A stretch of DNA of 64,000 bases from Armigeres subalbatus (taxonomy: Eukaryota; Arthropoda; Insecta; Diptera; Culicidae). The translations under genes and the position numbers were made by a program. This document shows, piece by piece, positions 12,130 through 22,679 of the stretch (its first letter is position 1; each line of letters opens with the position of its first letter). The DNA is taken from assembly GCF_024139115.2 (NCBI RefSeq), contig NC_085141.1, positions 376,680,995-376,744,994 on the forward strand. Direction: 5' to 3'. Below the pieces are notes generated by a model. The model ran no database searches and had not been told where the DNA came from. It was given only the letters and a program-made list of their open reading frames with translations.

Positions 12130-12372
12130 GATAGATACTATAGAGAAACTTCTCTGGAGAACCATCCTAAACAGGCCGTCCTCGTATATTAAAGAAGTGG
12201 GGGCCAGTTCAACACATTTTTTGAGATCATGGATTTTTTTTTTAATTGAAATTTTTTTGATCATGAAAAGATTCCTCCTTACTAGGTCCAGCTGGGGCGG
12301 GAATCGAATCCACGCTCCATAGCCCATGCGTCTAGACGATTGACGTCGCTAATCGCATGGCCACGAAGCCCA
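12130..12372 (-). mobile_element. tRNA-derived SINE-like element
   Basis: On the minus strand a B-box-like GGATTCGATTCCC (12299-12311) follows an A-box-like TGGCCATGCGATT (12351-12363), the spacing of a tRNA-derived pol III promoter. Downstream are A/T-rich runs at 12228-12260. It differs from the Feilai-like copy at 678-957. The 3' limit is uncertain and I could not identify a target duplication. Confidence 0.6.
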
Positions 12373-12386
12373 CAGGGCTTCAAAGC

Positions 12387-12492
12387 GATCAAAACATGTT
12401 CATGCAACCGGGATACCACATCAAGGAACATCGTCCACAGTAGTGTCAGCGCGTCGAAAACTAGAAAGAACTTTCATCAGCCACGACGACAC
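12387..12492 (+). repeat. Direct repeat, copy 1 (about 100 bp)
   Basis: This block (GATCAAAACA through CGACGACAC) is repeated at 12695-12789 with high similarity, including the shared core GGAACATCGTCCACAGTA. The two copies lie 308 bp apart start to start. The host element is unknown. Confidence 0.8.
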
Positions 12493-12694
12493 CCGTAGAA
12501 TCTCCATCCAAATGACAATGAGTGTGGGATACCTCAACAAAGCGCAGGTGGACTCATTGTCTCAAGTTGGGTTGATAGACCCTATGAAGAAGTGAATTTT
12601 AGCCTTACGCAGCTGCCGGCAGGAAAGAGTATATCTAGGTTCTACTGGCCTTTGTTTGGCAGTTGGCGTCCCCTGGCCCTGGATGTTTAGGAGT

Positions 12695-12789
12695 GATCAA
12701 AACAGTTTCATGCAACAGGGATGCCACATCGAGGAACATCGTCCACAGTATGTGCCAGCGCGTCGAAAACTGAAAAGCCACGACGACAC
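12695..12789 (+). repeat. Direct repeat, copy 2 (about 95 bp)
   Basis: Second copy of the block at 12387-12492, with small indels (copy 1 has extra bases before CCACGACGAC). The short frames across it are unrelated to known proteins. Confidence 0.8.
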
Positions 12790-12943
12790 AGACAGCGAAA
12801 TTGGATTGTTGAACAATAGCTGTTCTGCCGAGGATGCTGACGAGCCAAGTAGGTGATTGCTACAGAAGGACAGGTGCAACGTTTGCTGACTAGCGTCTGC
12901 AGCAAGATTATTGAAACAGATCGGTCGGGGAATTTTCCGTCAG

Positions 12944-13744
12944 AATCAGTGGCGGCGCCAGAGCTCTAGAGGGGCACCAGCTTTTTTGGCGTAATTGATT
13001 TTCATTTATAATTTAGCGTCAGTAGCAAGAACTATAATTAGAGGCGTTAATCAGTCAATCGATAAAATTTCAGGAGGTTTCAAATATTACGAAATTTTTA
13101 TTGCATTTTCATCAAACGCAAACGAATACAATAATAATAATATCCACAATTCTAGGACAAAATTTCAGGAATTTCCATAAGAGTTTCCGAACGAATTCCT
13201 AACGGAATTTACAAAGGAACTCTTGAATGCATTAAATTTCCCCAAGAATTCCTCCAGAAATCACTTTGAAGATAAATCCAGAAATTCCTTTGGAAATTCG
13301 TCAAGAAAATTTTAAAATTCTTAAAAGCAATTCAAAGAAAATTTCAAAAATTTCTTCAAAAATTCTTTTACGATTTTTTAAAAGAGTTTCTTCTGAAATT
13401 CTTTTAAAATTTTGTTTGGAAATACCTTTTCAAATTCTTTTGTGAAATTTCTTTGGAAATACCTGAGGACAAGCTCTCGGATATTCCTCAGGAGTACCTG
13501 CAGACATTATTCCAGGATACCTAAGGAAATTTCTAAAGCAATTTCAAAAATAAATCATAAGGAAATTTCCAAAGGAATTCTCCTAAGGGAATTTCGGAAG
13601 GTTTTCCTGAAACAATTTTCCAAGGTTTTTCCGAAGAATTTTCCCTAGGAATACCGACGAAATTCCTTATGGTATTTTTTTTTTTAGGAAAGACTGTCTA
13701 GATTTTCCGAACGAACTTCTGAATGAATTTATGAAATATCGATC
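12944..13744. repeat. AATTCC-type degenerate repeat cluster with possible transposon edge
   Basis: CAGTGGCGGCGCCAG at about 12947 resembles the edge words next to other repeat blocks (47420 and, in reverse, 61430-61480). From 13160 to 13670 the DNA is dominated by GGAATTTCC/AATTCC words at 10-16-bp spacing. The 78-codon frame at 13412-13648 is repeat-driven. Confidence 0.6.
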
Positions 13745-13975
13745 AGTAGAAGCCGAAAATCAATGTTTGGCGCCATTTTGGATTTGAAGATGGCCGAATT
13801 CCATTTCATTAAAGCGACAGGAAACCCATGGAATATGGGTTTTGACGGAATGGGCTCGACGAGTAGAAGCCAGAAATCTATTTGCCGCCATTTTTGAATT
13901 CAAGATAACCGTTTTCCGGTTAGATAACACGACTGGAAACCCTTTCAATACCAATGGCCGGAAACCTCCGGTATT
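13745..13975 (+). repeat. Two diverged tandem copies of a 117-bp unit
   Basis: AGTAGAAGCC starts at 13745 and again at 13862. Each is followed by a CGCCATTTT-type block, a CCGAATTCC or CCGTTTTCC block, and GACAGGAAACCC or GACTGGAAACCC. The copies are clearly related but diverged, and sit between two AATTCC clusters. Confidence 0.7.
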
Positions 13976-14340
13976 TCTTCCGGAAATTCCTCCGGGAGTT
14001 CCTTCGAGTGTTCCTCAAGAAAATTTCTCCGGAAGATCCTCACAAAATTTTTCTAAAAGTTCCTCAGAAGAATTCCTCAGAAGGATTTCTCCCGAAGTTC
14101 TTCAAAGGAATTCCCTCGGGAGTTCCTCAAAAGAATTCTCTGGAAGTTCCTCCAGGAATTCCTCGGGAAGTTCCCCCAGAAATGCCTCCGGAAGTTCCTC
14201 CGGAAGTTCCTCCAGGAGTTCCTCCAGGAAATCATCTAGAAATTCTGTTTGAAATTCCTACATAAATTCCTCCAGGAACTCTCCCGGAAATTCCACTGGG
14301 AGTTTCTCCAGAATATCTCCCGAGCTCAAAGAAATCTAGA
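13976..14340 (+). repeat. AATTCC-type minisatellite with 12-bp periodicity
   Basis: Tandem imperfect units of the type TTCCTCCGGAAG and TTCCTCCAGGAG. The clearest 12-bp phasing is at 14170-14240. Frames across it (136 and 103 codons) read Ser- or Pro-rich repeats and are artefacts. Confidence 0.85.
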
Positions 14341-14483
14341 ATTTTTTTCATGAAATCGAGTCAAGTACAAGACACTGAAGACGACCACACAGTTGTGGTC
14401 GAAATACGTATCTGCAAAGATAACGAAAATTAACTGGTGGAATTAAATGGACAGTACTTAATTCGTCTTAGACGGTTTAATTT

Positions 14484-14640
14484 GAATATTGCAATCCACA
14501 GACCAGTATGAAAGCTTTTGATTGCAGTATTAAAATTAGTTCATTCAAAAAATGTTACTTACGTCCAATTGAAAAGTTAAGCGAGAAATTCCTCCAGACG
14601 TTTCTCGAAGAAATTTCTTCGGAAGTTCCTCGGAAATGCA
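14484..14640. repeat. Partial relative of the 23.3-kb palindromic element
   Basis: Words such as TTTAATTTGAATATTGCAATC, GAAAGCTTTTGATTGCAGTA and GAAAAGTTAAGCGAGAAATTC occur in the same order as in the palindrome at 23307-23474, followed by AATTCC repeats. The arms are diverged, so this appears to be an older, decayed copy. Confidence 0.6.
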
Positions 14641-14679
14641 TGCTTCTAATAAAAATAAAATTTTACTTGATTATGCTTG

Positions 14680-15900
14680 TCGACGGGACAAGCGTGCGTG
14701 GGCGGACTCGCTTGCCGACCAAGGGGAGAGAGAGCCACAGCAACCAGGAACATTCGCCTCCTCTACGATATCTCGCAACGCTTAAGCGGGGCAAAGATGA
14801 ATGCAACGATGCCTTTAAAAGACGCGAATGGTCAGTTATTGACTGATCCAACTGACCAGCTGAAACGCTGGTTCGAGCGCTTCGAACAACTTTTTAAAGT
14901 GCCAACCAGGCCACCACCACCTCAGCATGATCTGCCCAGGATTCGACGTGTAACGCGCGTAAACACCGGAGCGCTATCAATGCTAGAGATTCAAACAGCC
15001 ATCCATTAGCATTAGCATTATCATTAGCATTGAGCAATATGCACAAATTCGTAGGTGGTACAACCCTAGACTATTGTATGAGAGTAGCATCACTTTCATC
15101 CGTTACCACAGATATTGATTTGGGACCAATCACTATCTCTTAGATGGAAGCAATGCATTCTTCAATTAAGAGATCCCAAACAGCCATCCAATGCATGCAA
15201 TAGAACAAAGCCCCAGGAATCGATCGCATATCAGCCGAGATGCTCAAAGCTGACCCCATGACATCCGCTCAACTACTGCATCGATTATTTCGTAATATCT
15301 GGGACACCGCAACTTTCCCGGTCGACTGGTTGCAAAGTATCTTAGTGAAGGTGTCCAAAAGGGTGACCTGACTGTGTGCGATAACTGACGAGACATGATG
15401 TTGCTGTGTACCGTCTTCAAAGTTCTATGCAAAGTTATCCTAGCCCGGATTCAGGAAAAGATCGATGCGACTTTCAGGCGGCAGCAGACCGGGTTCCGTG
15501 CCGGAAGATCCTGTGTGGACCTTATTGTCACGCTCCGTATCATTCTGGAGCAGGTCAACGAATTCCAAGAGTCCCTTTACTTGGTATTCATTGACTACGA
15601 AAAAGCTTTTGACTGTCTCAATCACGAGAATATGTGGGGACCCTGAGACGCAAGGGGGTTCCTGAGAAAATCATCGGCCTCATCGAGGCACAGTACGAGG
15701 CCTTCTTGTGCAGAGTACTGCACAATGGGGTCTTGTTTGGCCCTATCCGGGTCGTAGCTGGTGTGAGACAAGGATGTATTCTATCACCGTTACTGTTCCT
15801 TATTGTAATCGACGAGATTCTGGTAGGTGTCAAACCTATGGCAGCCTTTAACCATGGAGAATCTAAACGACTTCGAATGCAACGCTGATGACGTATCCCC
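14680..15900 (+). mobile_element. RTE-type LINE remnant: reverse transcriptase region, split by a retroposon
   Basis: Reverse-transcriptase remnant on the plus strand. Recognisable parts in order are the pre-RT segment (frame 14677-15009, with FERFEQLFKVP), then after a 171-bp insertion the fingers region NKAPGIDR near 15210, RQQTGFRAGRSCVD (about 15478-15520), motif A VFIDYEKAFDCLNHEN (about 15585-15632), motif B GVRQGCILSPLLF (about 15759-15797) and a catalytic NADD motif near 15880. It breaks off just after motif C, so the thumb and 3' end are missing. Several stops and frameshifts (for example the UAG before NKAPG) make it a dead copy. The motifs resemble the endonuclease/RT proteins of RTE-type LINEs; assignment to the RTE group is by family resemblance. 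Confidence 0.85.
15006..15176 (-). mobile_element. 171-bp SINE-like retroposon with perfect 14-bp target duplication
   Basis: A 171-bp insertion interrupting the reverse-transcriptase remnant. CAAACAGCCATCCA occurs exactly at 14992-15005 and again at 15177-15190. The left edge is a (TTAGCA)n-like microsatellite (15006-15034), which on the minus strand is a TAATGC-type 3' tail, so the element points leftward. There is no obvious A/B box and no coding capacity. It may be a short SINE or a 5'-truncated LINE tail. The insertion postdates the LINE it sits in. Confidence 0.85.
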
Positions 15901-15939
15901 CTCGTAAAAAAAACCTGGGTGTAAATTCCCAAGGAATAC

Positions 15940-16375
15940 TTGGGAATATCCGAAGAAGTATGAAGTAAGTATGATGAAGGAAGATCGTGAGGATTTAAAA
16001 AAAAATCTCTAACGATTTACCAAAATAATACCCAGGTTTTACGAAAATACGAAAATTTACGAAAGATTCCTAAACGAATTTCCAAAAAAATTTGTGATGA
16101 GGAAATTACGAAGGAATTTCATAAGGAATCTCCGAAGTTCTAAAGGAATTTCTTCAAGAAAGAAAATCCGGAGGAATAACCGAAAGAATTCCTAGAAGAA
16201 TGTTCGAAAGAATTTCTGTAGGATGTTTTATAGAAATTCATGTGGAAAATTTCGAAGGAATTTCCTTTCTAGAGTGAATTATTGAGAAAGTACTGTCAGA
16301 TTTCTTGAAATATATTCCGAAGCAATTCCTAAATCCCGAAGAAATTCCGGATGGTATTCAAAGGTATTCCTGAAA
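15940..16375. repeat. AATTCC-type degenerate repeat cluster
   Basis: GGAATTTC/GAAATTCC words recur throughout, mostly in GAAGGAATTT orientation. No coding meaning is apparent. The cluster runs into the GAGAAG/TTCGGCC composite that follows. Confidence 0.8.
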
Positions 16376-16620
16376 AATGAGACGTCTCACTACTCATTTC
16401 GCGCTTCTCACTTTTTACAGTGAGAAGAGAAAAATCAAGAGTGTAAAATGAGACGTATCTCTTCTTTTTCCTAATATCACTTTTCAAATTACCTATTCGG
16501 TCAAATGTCCTATTCGACCTAATGACCCTTTCGGCCTTATAATCCTTTCGGCCAAACGACCCTTTCGGCCTAATGACCCGGTCGGCCATGTTACTTTCGG
16601 CCAGATGGGTTTCGGCTAAA
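16376..16620. repeat. Composite repeat: GAGAAGTGA words next to TTCGGCC words
   Basis: 16376-16470 holds TCTCACT/GAGAAG words in opposing orientation around a CTTTTTACAGTGAGAAG centre. 16495-16615 holds about seven degenerate units of the type CCTTTCGGCCTAATGAC (16-17 bp). The same pairing in the same order occurs at 32650-32935, so the two repeats travel together. Confidence 0.8.
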
Positions 16621-16884
16621 ATTGTTTCTAAAATTTTGCAAAGGTGTTTCCGAAGGAATGTTCATAGGAATTTACGAAGGAATTTCCGATTGAATTTTCG
16701 TTTACCTATTAGAATTTTCAAAGAAATTTCTAGATTAATACAAAAATCGAACTCTACTCTAAAAAATTCTGGGACAATCAGTTTATTAGACGTAGGTATA
16801 TAATAAAATTTTAAAGATAATTTAAACGATTGATAACGATTGGAAGTTTGAAGCAGTTTGGTCTTGCAGTTTGTGACATGATAA

Positions 16885-17815
16885 TCTGCGATGAATAACA
16901 TCTTCGACGTCGTAGGGCTGCAGGAAATCTGCTGGACAGGACAGAAAATGTGGAAAAGTGGGAATCGAGCGGCTACCTTCTACCAAAGCTGTGGCACCAC
17001 CGAGCTGGAAACCGGCTCCATAGTGCTGGGCAAGACGCGCCAACGCGTGATTGGGTGGCAGCCAATCAACTCACGGATGTGTAAGCTGAGGATAAAAGTC
17101 CGTTTCTTCAATTATACTATCATCAACGTGCACTGCCTACACAAAGGATGACCCGACGACGAGCACAGCTGGAGCAGACATACGATGGATGCCCACTGCG
17201 GGACGTCAAAATCGTCATCGGCGATGAACGCTCAGGTAGGAAGGGAGGAAATGTATAGACCGGTCATCGGACCGGATAGTCTGCATACCGCATCGAACGA
17301 CAACGGCCAACGATGCATAAACTTTGTAGCCTCCCGCGGAATGGTATTCCGAAGCACCTTCTTTCCCCACAAAAATATCTTCAAGGCTACATGGAGATCA
17401 CCTAACCAAGAAACTAAAACCAAATCGACCACGTTCTAATCGACGGTAAATTCTTCTCCGACATCACGAACGTCCGCATCTACCCCAGTACGAATATTGA
17501 ATCCGACCACTACCTCGTTGCAGTATGCCTGCGTTCAAAATTCTCGACGGTGTGCAACACGCGTCAGAGTCGTTTGCCGCAGCTAAACATTGCCGCAGCG
17601 GCTACAAGACGGTAGACTAGCCCAAGACTACGTGCAGCAGCTGGAAGTGGCACTCCCAACGGAAGAGCAGCTAGGCGCAGCGTCTCTTGAAGATGGCTGG
17701 AGAGATATTCGATCTACCATGAGAAGCACCGCAAAGAAACGTCTGGTATGACGGTGAATGTGGCGCCAGCAGGAAGATCGATACCGTGAAGAGACTAGCA
17801 ACTGTACTGCGCTGA
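16885..17815 (+). mobile_element. RTE-type LINE remnant: endonuclease region
   Basis: A decayed apurinic-type endonuclease domain. In the frame at 16891-17151 the active-site glutamate region VVGLQEICW and the block GKTRQRVIGWQPINSRMCKL are visible. Later frames carry NAQVGREEMYRPVIGPDSL and SRGMVFRSTFFPHKN (17185-17439), then IESDHYLVAVCLRSK near 17497-17540, corresponding to the SDH motif. Stops and frameshifts interrupt it at several places. It belongs to the same broad RTE group as the minus-strand element at 58-61 kb. It lies 3' of a separate RT remnant, the wrong order for one element. Confidence 0.85.
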
Positions 17816-17939
17816 TAACCTTAGCTTTTTAAGTTATATTCTTTCTCGGCTTAGCTTTAGCTCAATGACGCTCAAAGAGTTGATTTTTTTTCCACTTCAC
17901 TAATCGATTTTCACGATGATAGAAAATTTGCCATAAATT

Positions 17940-18060
17940 CACTATGTATACCCTGTTAGGCATGATGTACGTTCGGCATAAAAAGACCCAAAAAACAGAC
18001 ATAAAGAAGGCAGAATTATGCCTAACGTCCTTATGCCTAACGTACTTATGCCTAACGTCG
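17940..18060. repeat. Short tandem repeat TTATGCCTAACGTCC with inverted partner
   Basis: Three tandem 16-bp units (TATGCCTAACGTCCT-type) lie at 18013-18059. The inverse words GTTAGGCAT and GTTCGGCATAA occur at 17957-17982. The region could fold into a hairpin around a CAGACATAAAGAAGG spacer. The logic resembles the TTCGGCC repeats at 16.5 kb but with different words. Confidence 0.7.
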
Positions 18061-18936
18061 CAGTCCAAATTTCACTTGGTGTAATGTCGTTTGTTATAAC
18101 TCGAAAAATGAATGATTACCCTATTAAATCTGAATTTCCTTAATCGTAGTGCCATAATAGTTAACAAAGGATAATTCTTATCTTTTTTGAATTCCGCAAA
18201 ACATGCAACGCTATTTGGTTTCTAATTTTTTGTCTGCTGCTTCTTTCAAGCTTTGGTCAGAAGTGGTTCATCTGGCCTATTATAATCATATTCTTCATAA
18301 TTATTAAAAGAAATGTGATAAATATGTCACTGCTATCAAAAAATATTGTCTTTATGTTTGTTTTTGAAATCTGCGTACGTATCTTTATTATGAAATTTGA
18401 TTGTGTATATTCCATGATATCTAAATAATGTGGGTATTTTGGAATGTCTGCATTGAAAAAAAAATCGAATAATCAATCAATCGCGATCCTCCTTCAATGA
18501 CTCTACATTTCAACTGGAACTTGGCCTGCTTTTTAGCTTAACGTGCTATTAGTATTCATATTAATTGCTTTTATATGGCCATCATTGCATGAGTATGTAT
18601 AGCTATAGCTATAGCTTGAGTGACAATAAAGCCCAGTAATAGATAATATTTCCCACATTGTTTTACACCCATTTTGGGAAGTGAAGACACAATTATACCA
18701 TCAAATTATACCTCAGAAAAATCTCTTATCGAATATCACACTCTCGAATCTCGAAGAAATTAAAATTCTCGTTTTCAAATTTCGTCAAAAATTTATTCCA
18801 CTCTTTCGTTGGAATTCCAAAATAAGAAAATTTTAAAAATCTCTTCGAGAATTCTCTTCCTTACAAGAAACCTACAATAAAAGCTGGTCAACCGAGTATT
18901 ACATTTGCATCAGACGGTCAGCAAAGGATACACTCA
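18061..18936. other. AT-rich sequence, no gene recognised
   Basis: No frame above 60 codons of interest. A small TAGCTATAGCTATAGC tandem lies near 18600 and AAATTC-type words at 18740-18850. Confidence 0.5.
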
Positions 18937-19379
18937 ACCCTCTTTTACGGGAGTTTTTTATACGTCACTTAGTTTTACGGCCTCCTTTTTACGGCACGTA
19001 ACGTAAAAAGAATTTGAAACATTATTGACATCCAAAAGTAAGCCTTAAAGAAGACACTCTTAGAAACCCAAAGAACAAAGTAGATGCTTTGTATATTCAT
19101 CATTTGCTTTCAACAATTGTTCCATTCCAGGTCATCCAAGAATTTCCTGGAGTCTACACGCGTAACAAAGGACCAAAGGTCTATAAGTGTAACGAAAGAG
19201 CTGTTATCTCTTTTTAAAAATGGTCCATGCCCTATTTGATACATTAAATCAAATTCCGTTCCAGGTCATCCAAACATTCCTTGGAGTATACGTCTTGAGG
19301 TTTACTCGCGTAACCGAAGGGCTATTATCTCTTTTTAAAAATGGTTCATGCCCTACATGATCTGTTAAACCAAACTCAA

Positions 19380-20255
19380 CATGCCTTAAACAGCCGTTCC
19401 TTTCCAGGTCATCCAAGAATTTCCTAGACTCCTCAGCTGCGGTTTCATCCCAAATATGTCCTCGGAGTATTTGGCTTTCACTTGCGGGCATGTGGGCATA
19501 TGAGATGTTTGAAGGTCTCCAAATTGTTCTGGAGTTTAAATCAAATGTTCTGCCGAATCAACCAAAGTTTCGATGATGATGCCGCGGAAACAACCCAATT
19601 ATGTTCTCCGAGTATATTTCTTTCAATTGCGTCTTAAATCTGACCGTATAAAATGTTGTAAGATCTCCAGATTGTCCTGGAGTTTTAATCAAATGGTCTA
19701 CCGAATCAACCAAGACTTCTATAATGTCAACGGCCGCGGTATCAACCCAATTATGTTCTCCGAGTATCTGTCTTTCATTTGCGTCTTTAATCTCGGCATA
19801 TGATATGATCTCCAAATTGTCCTGGATTTTGAATCAAATGGTCTGTTGAATAAACCAAGCCCTTCATGATGTCCCCAGCCGTGGTATCAACCCAATTAGG
19901 TCCTCCGAATATTTTTCTTTCACTTGCGTCTCAAATCCAGGCATATGAGATGTAGTAGAATCTTCAAATCGTTCTGGAGTTTGAATTAAATGGTCTGGCG
20001 AATCAACCAGAGCTTCCATGATGTTTCAGCCACGGTAACAACCCAATTATGTTCTCCGAGTATATGTCTTTCAGTTGCGTCTTAAATCTGGCTGTATAAA
20101 ATTTTGTAAGGTCTTCAAATGGTCCACTGAATCAACCAAGGCTTTCATGATGTCCCATGCCGTGGTATCAGCTCAATTATGTTTCAGAGTATTTGTATTT
20201 TACTTGCGAATCAAATTTTAGCATGTAAAATGTTGTAAGTTCTCCAAATTGTCCT
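19380..20255 (-). repeat. Left arm of 147-bp satellite array (reverse orientation)
   Basis: About five units of 145-152 bp; the phasing word GTCCTGGAGTTT or its variants starts at 19526, 19674, 19819 and 19971. Each unit also carries TCAACCAAG, a CGCGGTATCAACCCAATTA word and a CTCCGAGTAT word. Earlier sequence (19130-19480) has related but more diverged pieces. On the minus strand units read protein-like text such as HLIKTPGQSGDLTT, but stops and varying unit length argue against coding. Confidence 0.85.
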
Positions 20256-20870
20256 GGAAAAGACAAATACTCGGAGTGCACGATTTTGATGATACCGCGG
20301 CTGAGGACATTATTGAAGCTTTGGGTGATTCATTACACGATTTGATTCAAACTCCAGGACAGTTTGGAGATCTTACAACACCTCATTTGTCTTGTTTTGA
20401 GACGCAAGTGAAAGACAAATACTCAGAGAACATTATTGATACCACGGCTTAGGACATCATGAAGGCTTTGGTTGATTCGATAGATAATTTGATTAAAACT
20501 CCAGGACAATTTCGAGGTCTTACAACATCTCATATGCCTGTATTTGAGACGTTAGTGAAAGACCAACACTCAAAAGACAAAATTGGGTTGTCACCGTGGC
20601 TGGGGATATCGCGGCAGCCTTGGTTGATTCGGTAGACCATTTGCTGCAAACTTCAGAACAATTCGAAGACCTTAAAATATTCATATAGCTGGCTTTGAGA
20701 CGCAAGTGAAAGACAAATACTCGGACGGTATGATTTGATGATACCGTGGCTGTGGACATCATTGAAGTCTTGGTTGATTCGGTAGACCATTTGATTTAAA
20801 CTCCTGGACAATTTGGAGATCTTATAACATCCAATATGCCTGGACTAAAAGAGGTCTTACAATACCTCAT
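20256..20870 (+). repeat. Right arm of 147-bp satellite array (forward orientation)
   Basis: Four units in the opposite orientation to 19380-20255, with the phasing word CAGGACAATTTGGAGATC or variants starting near 20357, 20503, 20652 and 20804 (spacing 146-152 bp). The junction at about 20255-20260 is abrupt: a truncated reverse unit meets AAGACAAATACTCGG of a forward unit. The plus frame at 20249-20452 reads DTAAEDIIEALGDS and TPGQFGDLTT before a stop. Confidence 0.85.
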
Positions 20871-21003
20871 GTAAAACGCAGTAACGCAGTAAAAAGTATC
20901 CAACGATCAATAAATTAAGTGAATACTAGAAATTTTAGCAAAAATTCTTTTTACGTCACATTCGGTTTACGTCCCCCCAATAAGTGACGTAAAAAGAGGG
21001 TAC

Positions 21004-22372
21004 TTCGGAAAACGGGTGATTTAGGGGTGCCTCTTGTTACCGAACGGTAACTGTTTTGCAAATTGTGTGGGGTCGTAAAGAAAAATTATTATATTAGCTA
21101 TTAATGGTCAATTTAAAAATCGTTCGTTTAGCTGCGGCGACGTGGGTTACCAAGCACTGGAAACAAAGTGGAATCGTGGTAGCAGGGTGGGCGGATGTAG
21201 CAAGAGTGAGAACCGGGTGGAGAATGGGTATCTCCAACAGCTAGTAGTTGGACTGGGTGGAGGGAGTAAAAAATGGGAAGAGGATTGTTCGTTAGCAGTA
21301 TCGATAGTATGGACGTGTTTCTTGACAAAGAAAGTTGGATTCTAAAAACCCACGCGGAAGAATAAAAAACCTAAACTGGTTTCGGGGGCTTTGCTCCAGG
21401 TGCCCAAAGCCGCGGTTTATCGGGATAGTTACAACCAATCACCGCAACGCAACCACCGCGATTGTAGACCCTTCGAGCGGTTTTCTCGCCATCATCGGCG
21501 TTGCTCAGCAGTCCGCCATTCCGCTGCCGCATAAGTTTTTGCCAGCCATCGCCGTTACTCGAATCGGTCATCGTGCCGCCATTCCGCACGGCAAAGTAGA
21601 TTCCCGCAAATCATCGTCGTTTTCCCAGAGCCGTGATTCCATCGAGCCGCTATTCCACGACTACAGAGCTGTCTCCCGCAAGCCATCGCCATTCTTCAAC
21701 AAGCCACCAGCCAACCGTCAACATGTCGCCATTCAGCGGCTACCAAGCTCAGTTCTGCCAACCCACACTACTTCACGCTGTCTTTATTTTTTGATCGGCC
21801 GTCATTCGGCCGTCGTTCAACCCGTTCTGGCGCGCCACTACGGCCTCCGATACTTTCCATCACCGTATCCGTGTCAGGTGAAGACACCATCCTGCCGTCG
21901 TCGAGCCGTGATTCCGCGACTACAGAGCTGTCTCTCGCAAGTCACCAGCCAAGCGTCAATGCGCCGGCTACTAACCTCACTCCTACCCGCCCACGCTTCT
22001 TCACACCGTCATTATTATTCGATCGGCCACCAATTGGCCACCGTTCAGCCGTCGGCAAACCCATTCGTGCCACTGCCGATTTGCGCTACGACCTTCGATA
22101 TTTTTCCTCATCGTATCCCTGTCAGGTGAAAACACCATCCGGCCGTCGTCGAGCCGCCATTCAGACGCCACCAAGCCTACCGGTCCGCGGAGTCGCCCTG
22201 TCGCCGACCCATGGACTGACCGCTACCCCATCGCAGTGGTACCCAGCGAATAAACAACCTAAAAGGTAACGCAATATTTTTTATTTAGGACCACCTCACC
22301 GAAAACTCGCCCTTCCAAACATCGCCCGGGAGAAAAGAGGTTTTGTGTGCGCACCTCGAAAGCTGCCGTTGG
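21004..22372 (+). repeat. GC-rich region with about 250-bp degenerate tandem units
   Basis: From about 21420 the composition turns C-rich. Two full diverged units and a partial third are visible: GTCAGGTGAAGACACCATCC near 21870 recurs as GTCAGGTGAAAACACCATCC at 22120, and GACTACAGAGCTGTCTC recurs at 21659 and 21917. Frames of 264 and 132 codons (21335-22129, 21871-22269) read low-complexity Ser/Pro/Arg-rich text without a known domain. It could be untranslated or gag-like sequence of a retroelement; I cannot decide. The same GC-rich sequence appears to continue at 26454 after the inserted element. Confidence 0.6.
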
Positions 22373-22409
22373 CTCTAGACTAGACCTGTGCGCCGAAGTA
22401 TTTGTGAAG

Positions 22410-22495
22410 GTGGCGGCGTAAGGCCATTTTTACACCGGCGGCGGCGGCGTCGGCGGCGTCACGCCGTAAGCAATGCTCGGCGGCGGCGTGAATCG
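22410..22495. repeat. Left subterminal GGCGGC block
   Basis: GGCGGCGGCGTCGGCGGCGT-type sequence 30-115 bp inside the left end of the hAT-like element. A related block lies at the right end (26340-26435). Subterminal repeats are typical transposase-binding regions in hAT elements; binding here is inferred. Confidence 0.7.
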
Positions 22496-22679
22496 GAGTG
22501 AAGAATTTTGAGTTGAGAAAAAAAGTTTCACGTAGCAAGCCAGATGATGCTTTTAATTATTAGTTTTGTACAATTACTAGCTACAGTCAGACTGATGGGG
22601 TGAACATCTTAATAGGTGTAGCTTGTATGTCCAGAGCAAAAGTTTACATCACATCCTCCACTAGGACATTGCCGCATCA

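Larger units (their letters stand above)
18939..21003. mobile_element. Foldback-like element with inverted ends carrying an inverted satellite array
   Basis: The left end starts CCCTCTTTTACGG and, about 70 bp in, reads ACGTAAAAAGAATTT. The right end in reverse complement starts CCCTCTTTTTACGTCAC and ends with the same ACGTAAAAAGAATTT. Both ends carry repeated TTTTTACG/ACGTCAC words. About 2.06 kb in all; the interior is almost filled by the head-to-head 147-bp repeat array. I see no transposase and no certain target duplication. The bounded unit is visible; the label foldback-like is inference. Confidence 0.65.

Noticed and set aside
14680..17815. One single RTE element spanning both remnants
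   Set aside because: The reverse transcriptase part lies upstream of the endonuclease part, the reverse of the normal order, with unrelated repeats between them; treated as two copies.
18939..21003. CRISPR-like array
   Set aside because: Units are contiguous and diverged without unique spacers, in a eukaryotic transposon-rich context.
21335..22129. 264-codon Ser/Pro/Arg-rich frame
   Set aside because: Lies in a degenerate tandem GC-rich repeat; no domain, and overlapping frames are equally open. A retroelement gag is possible but unsupported.
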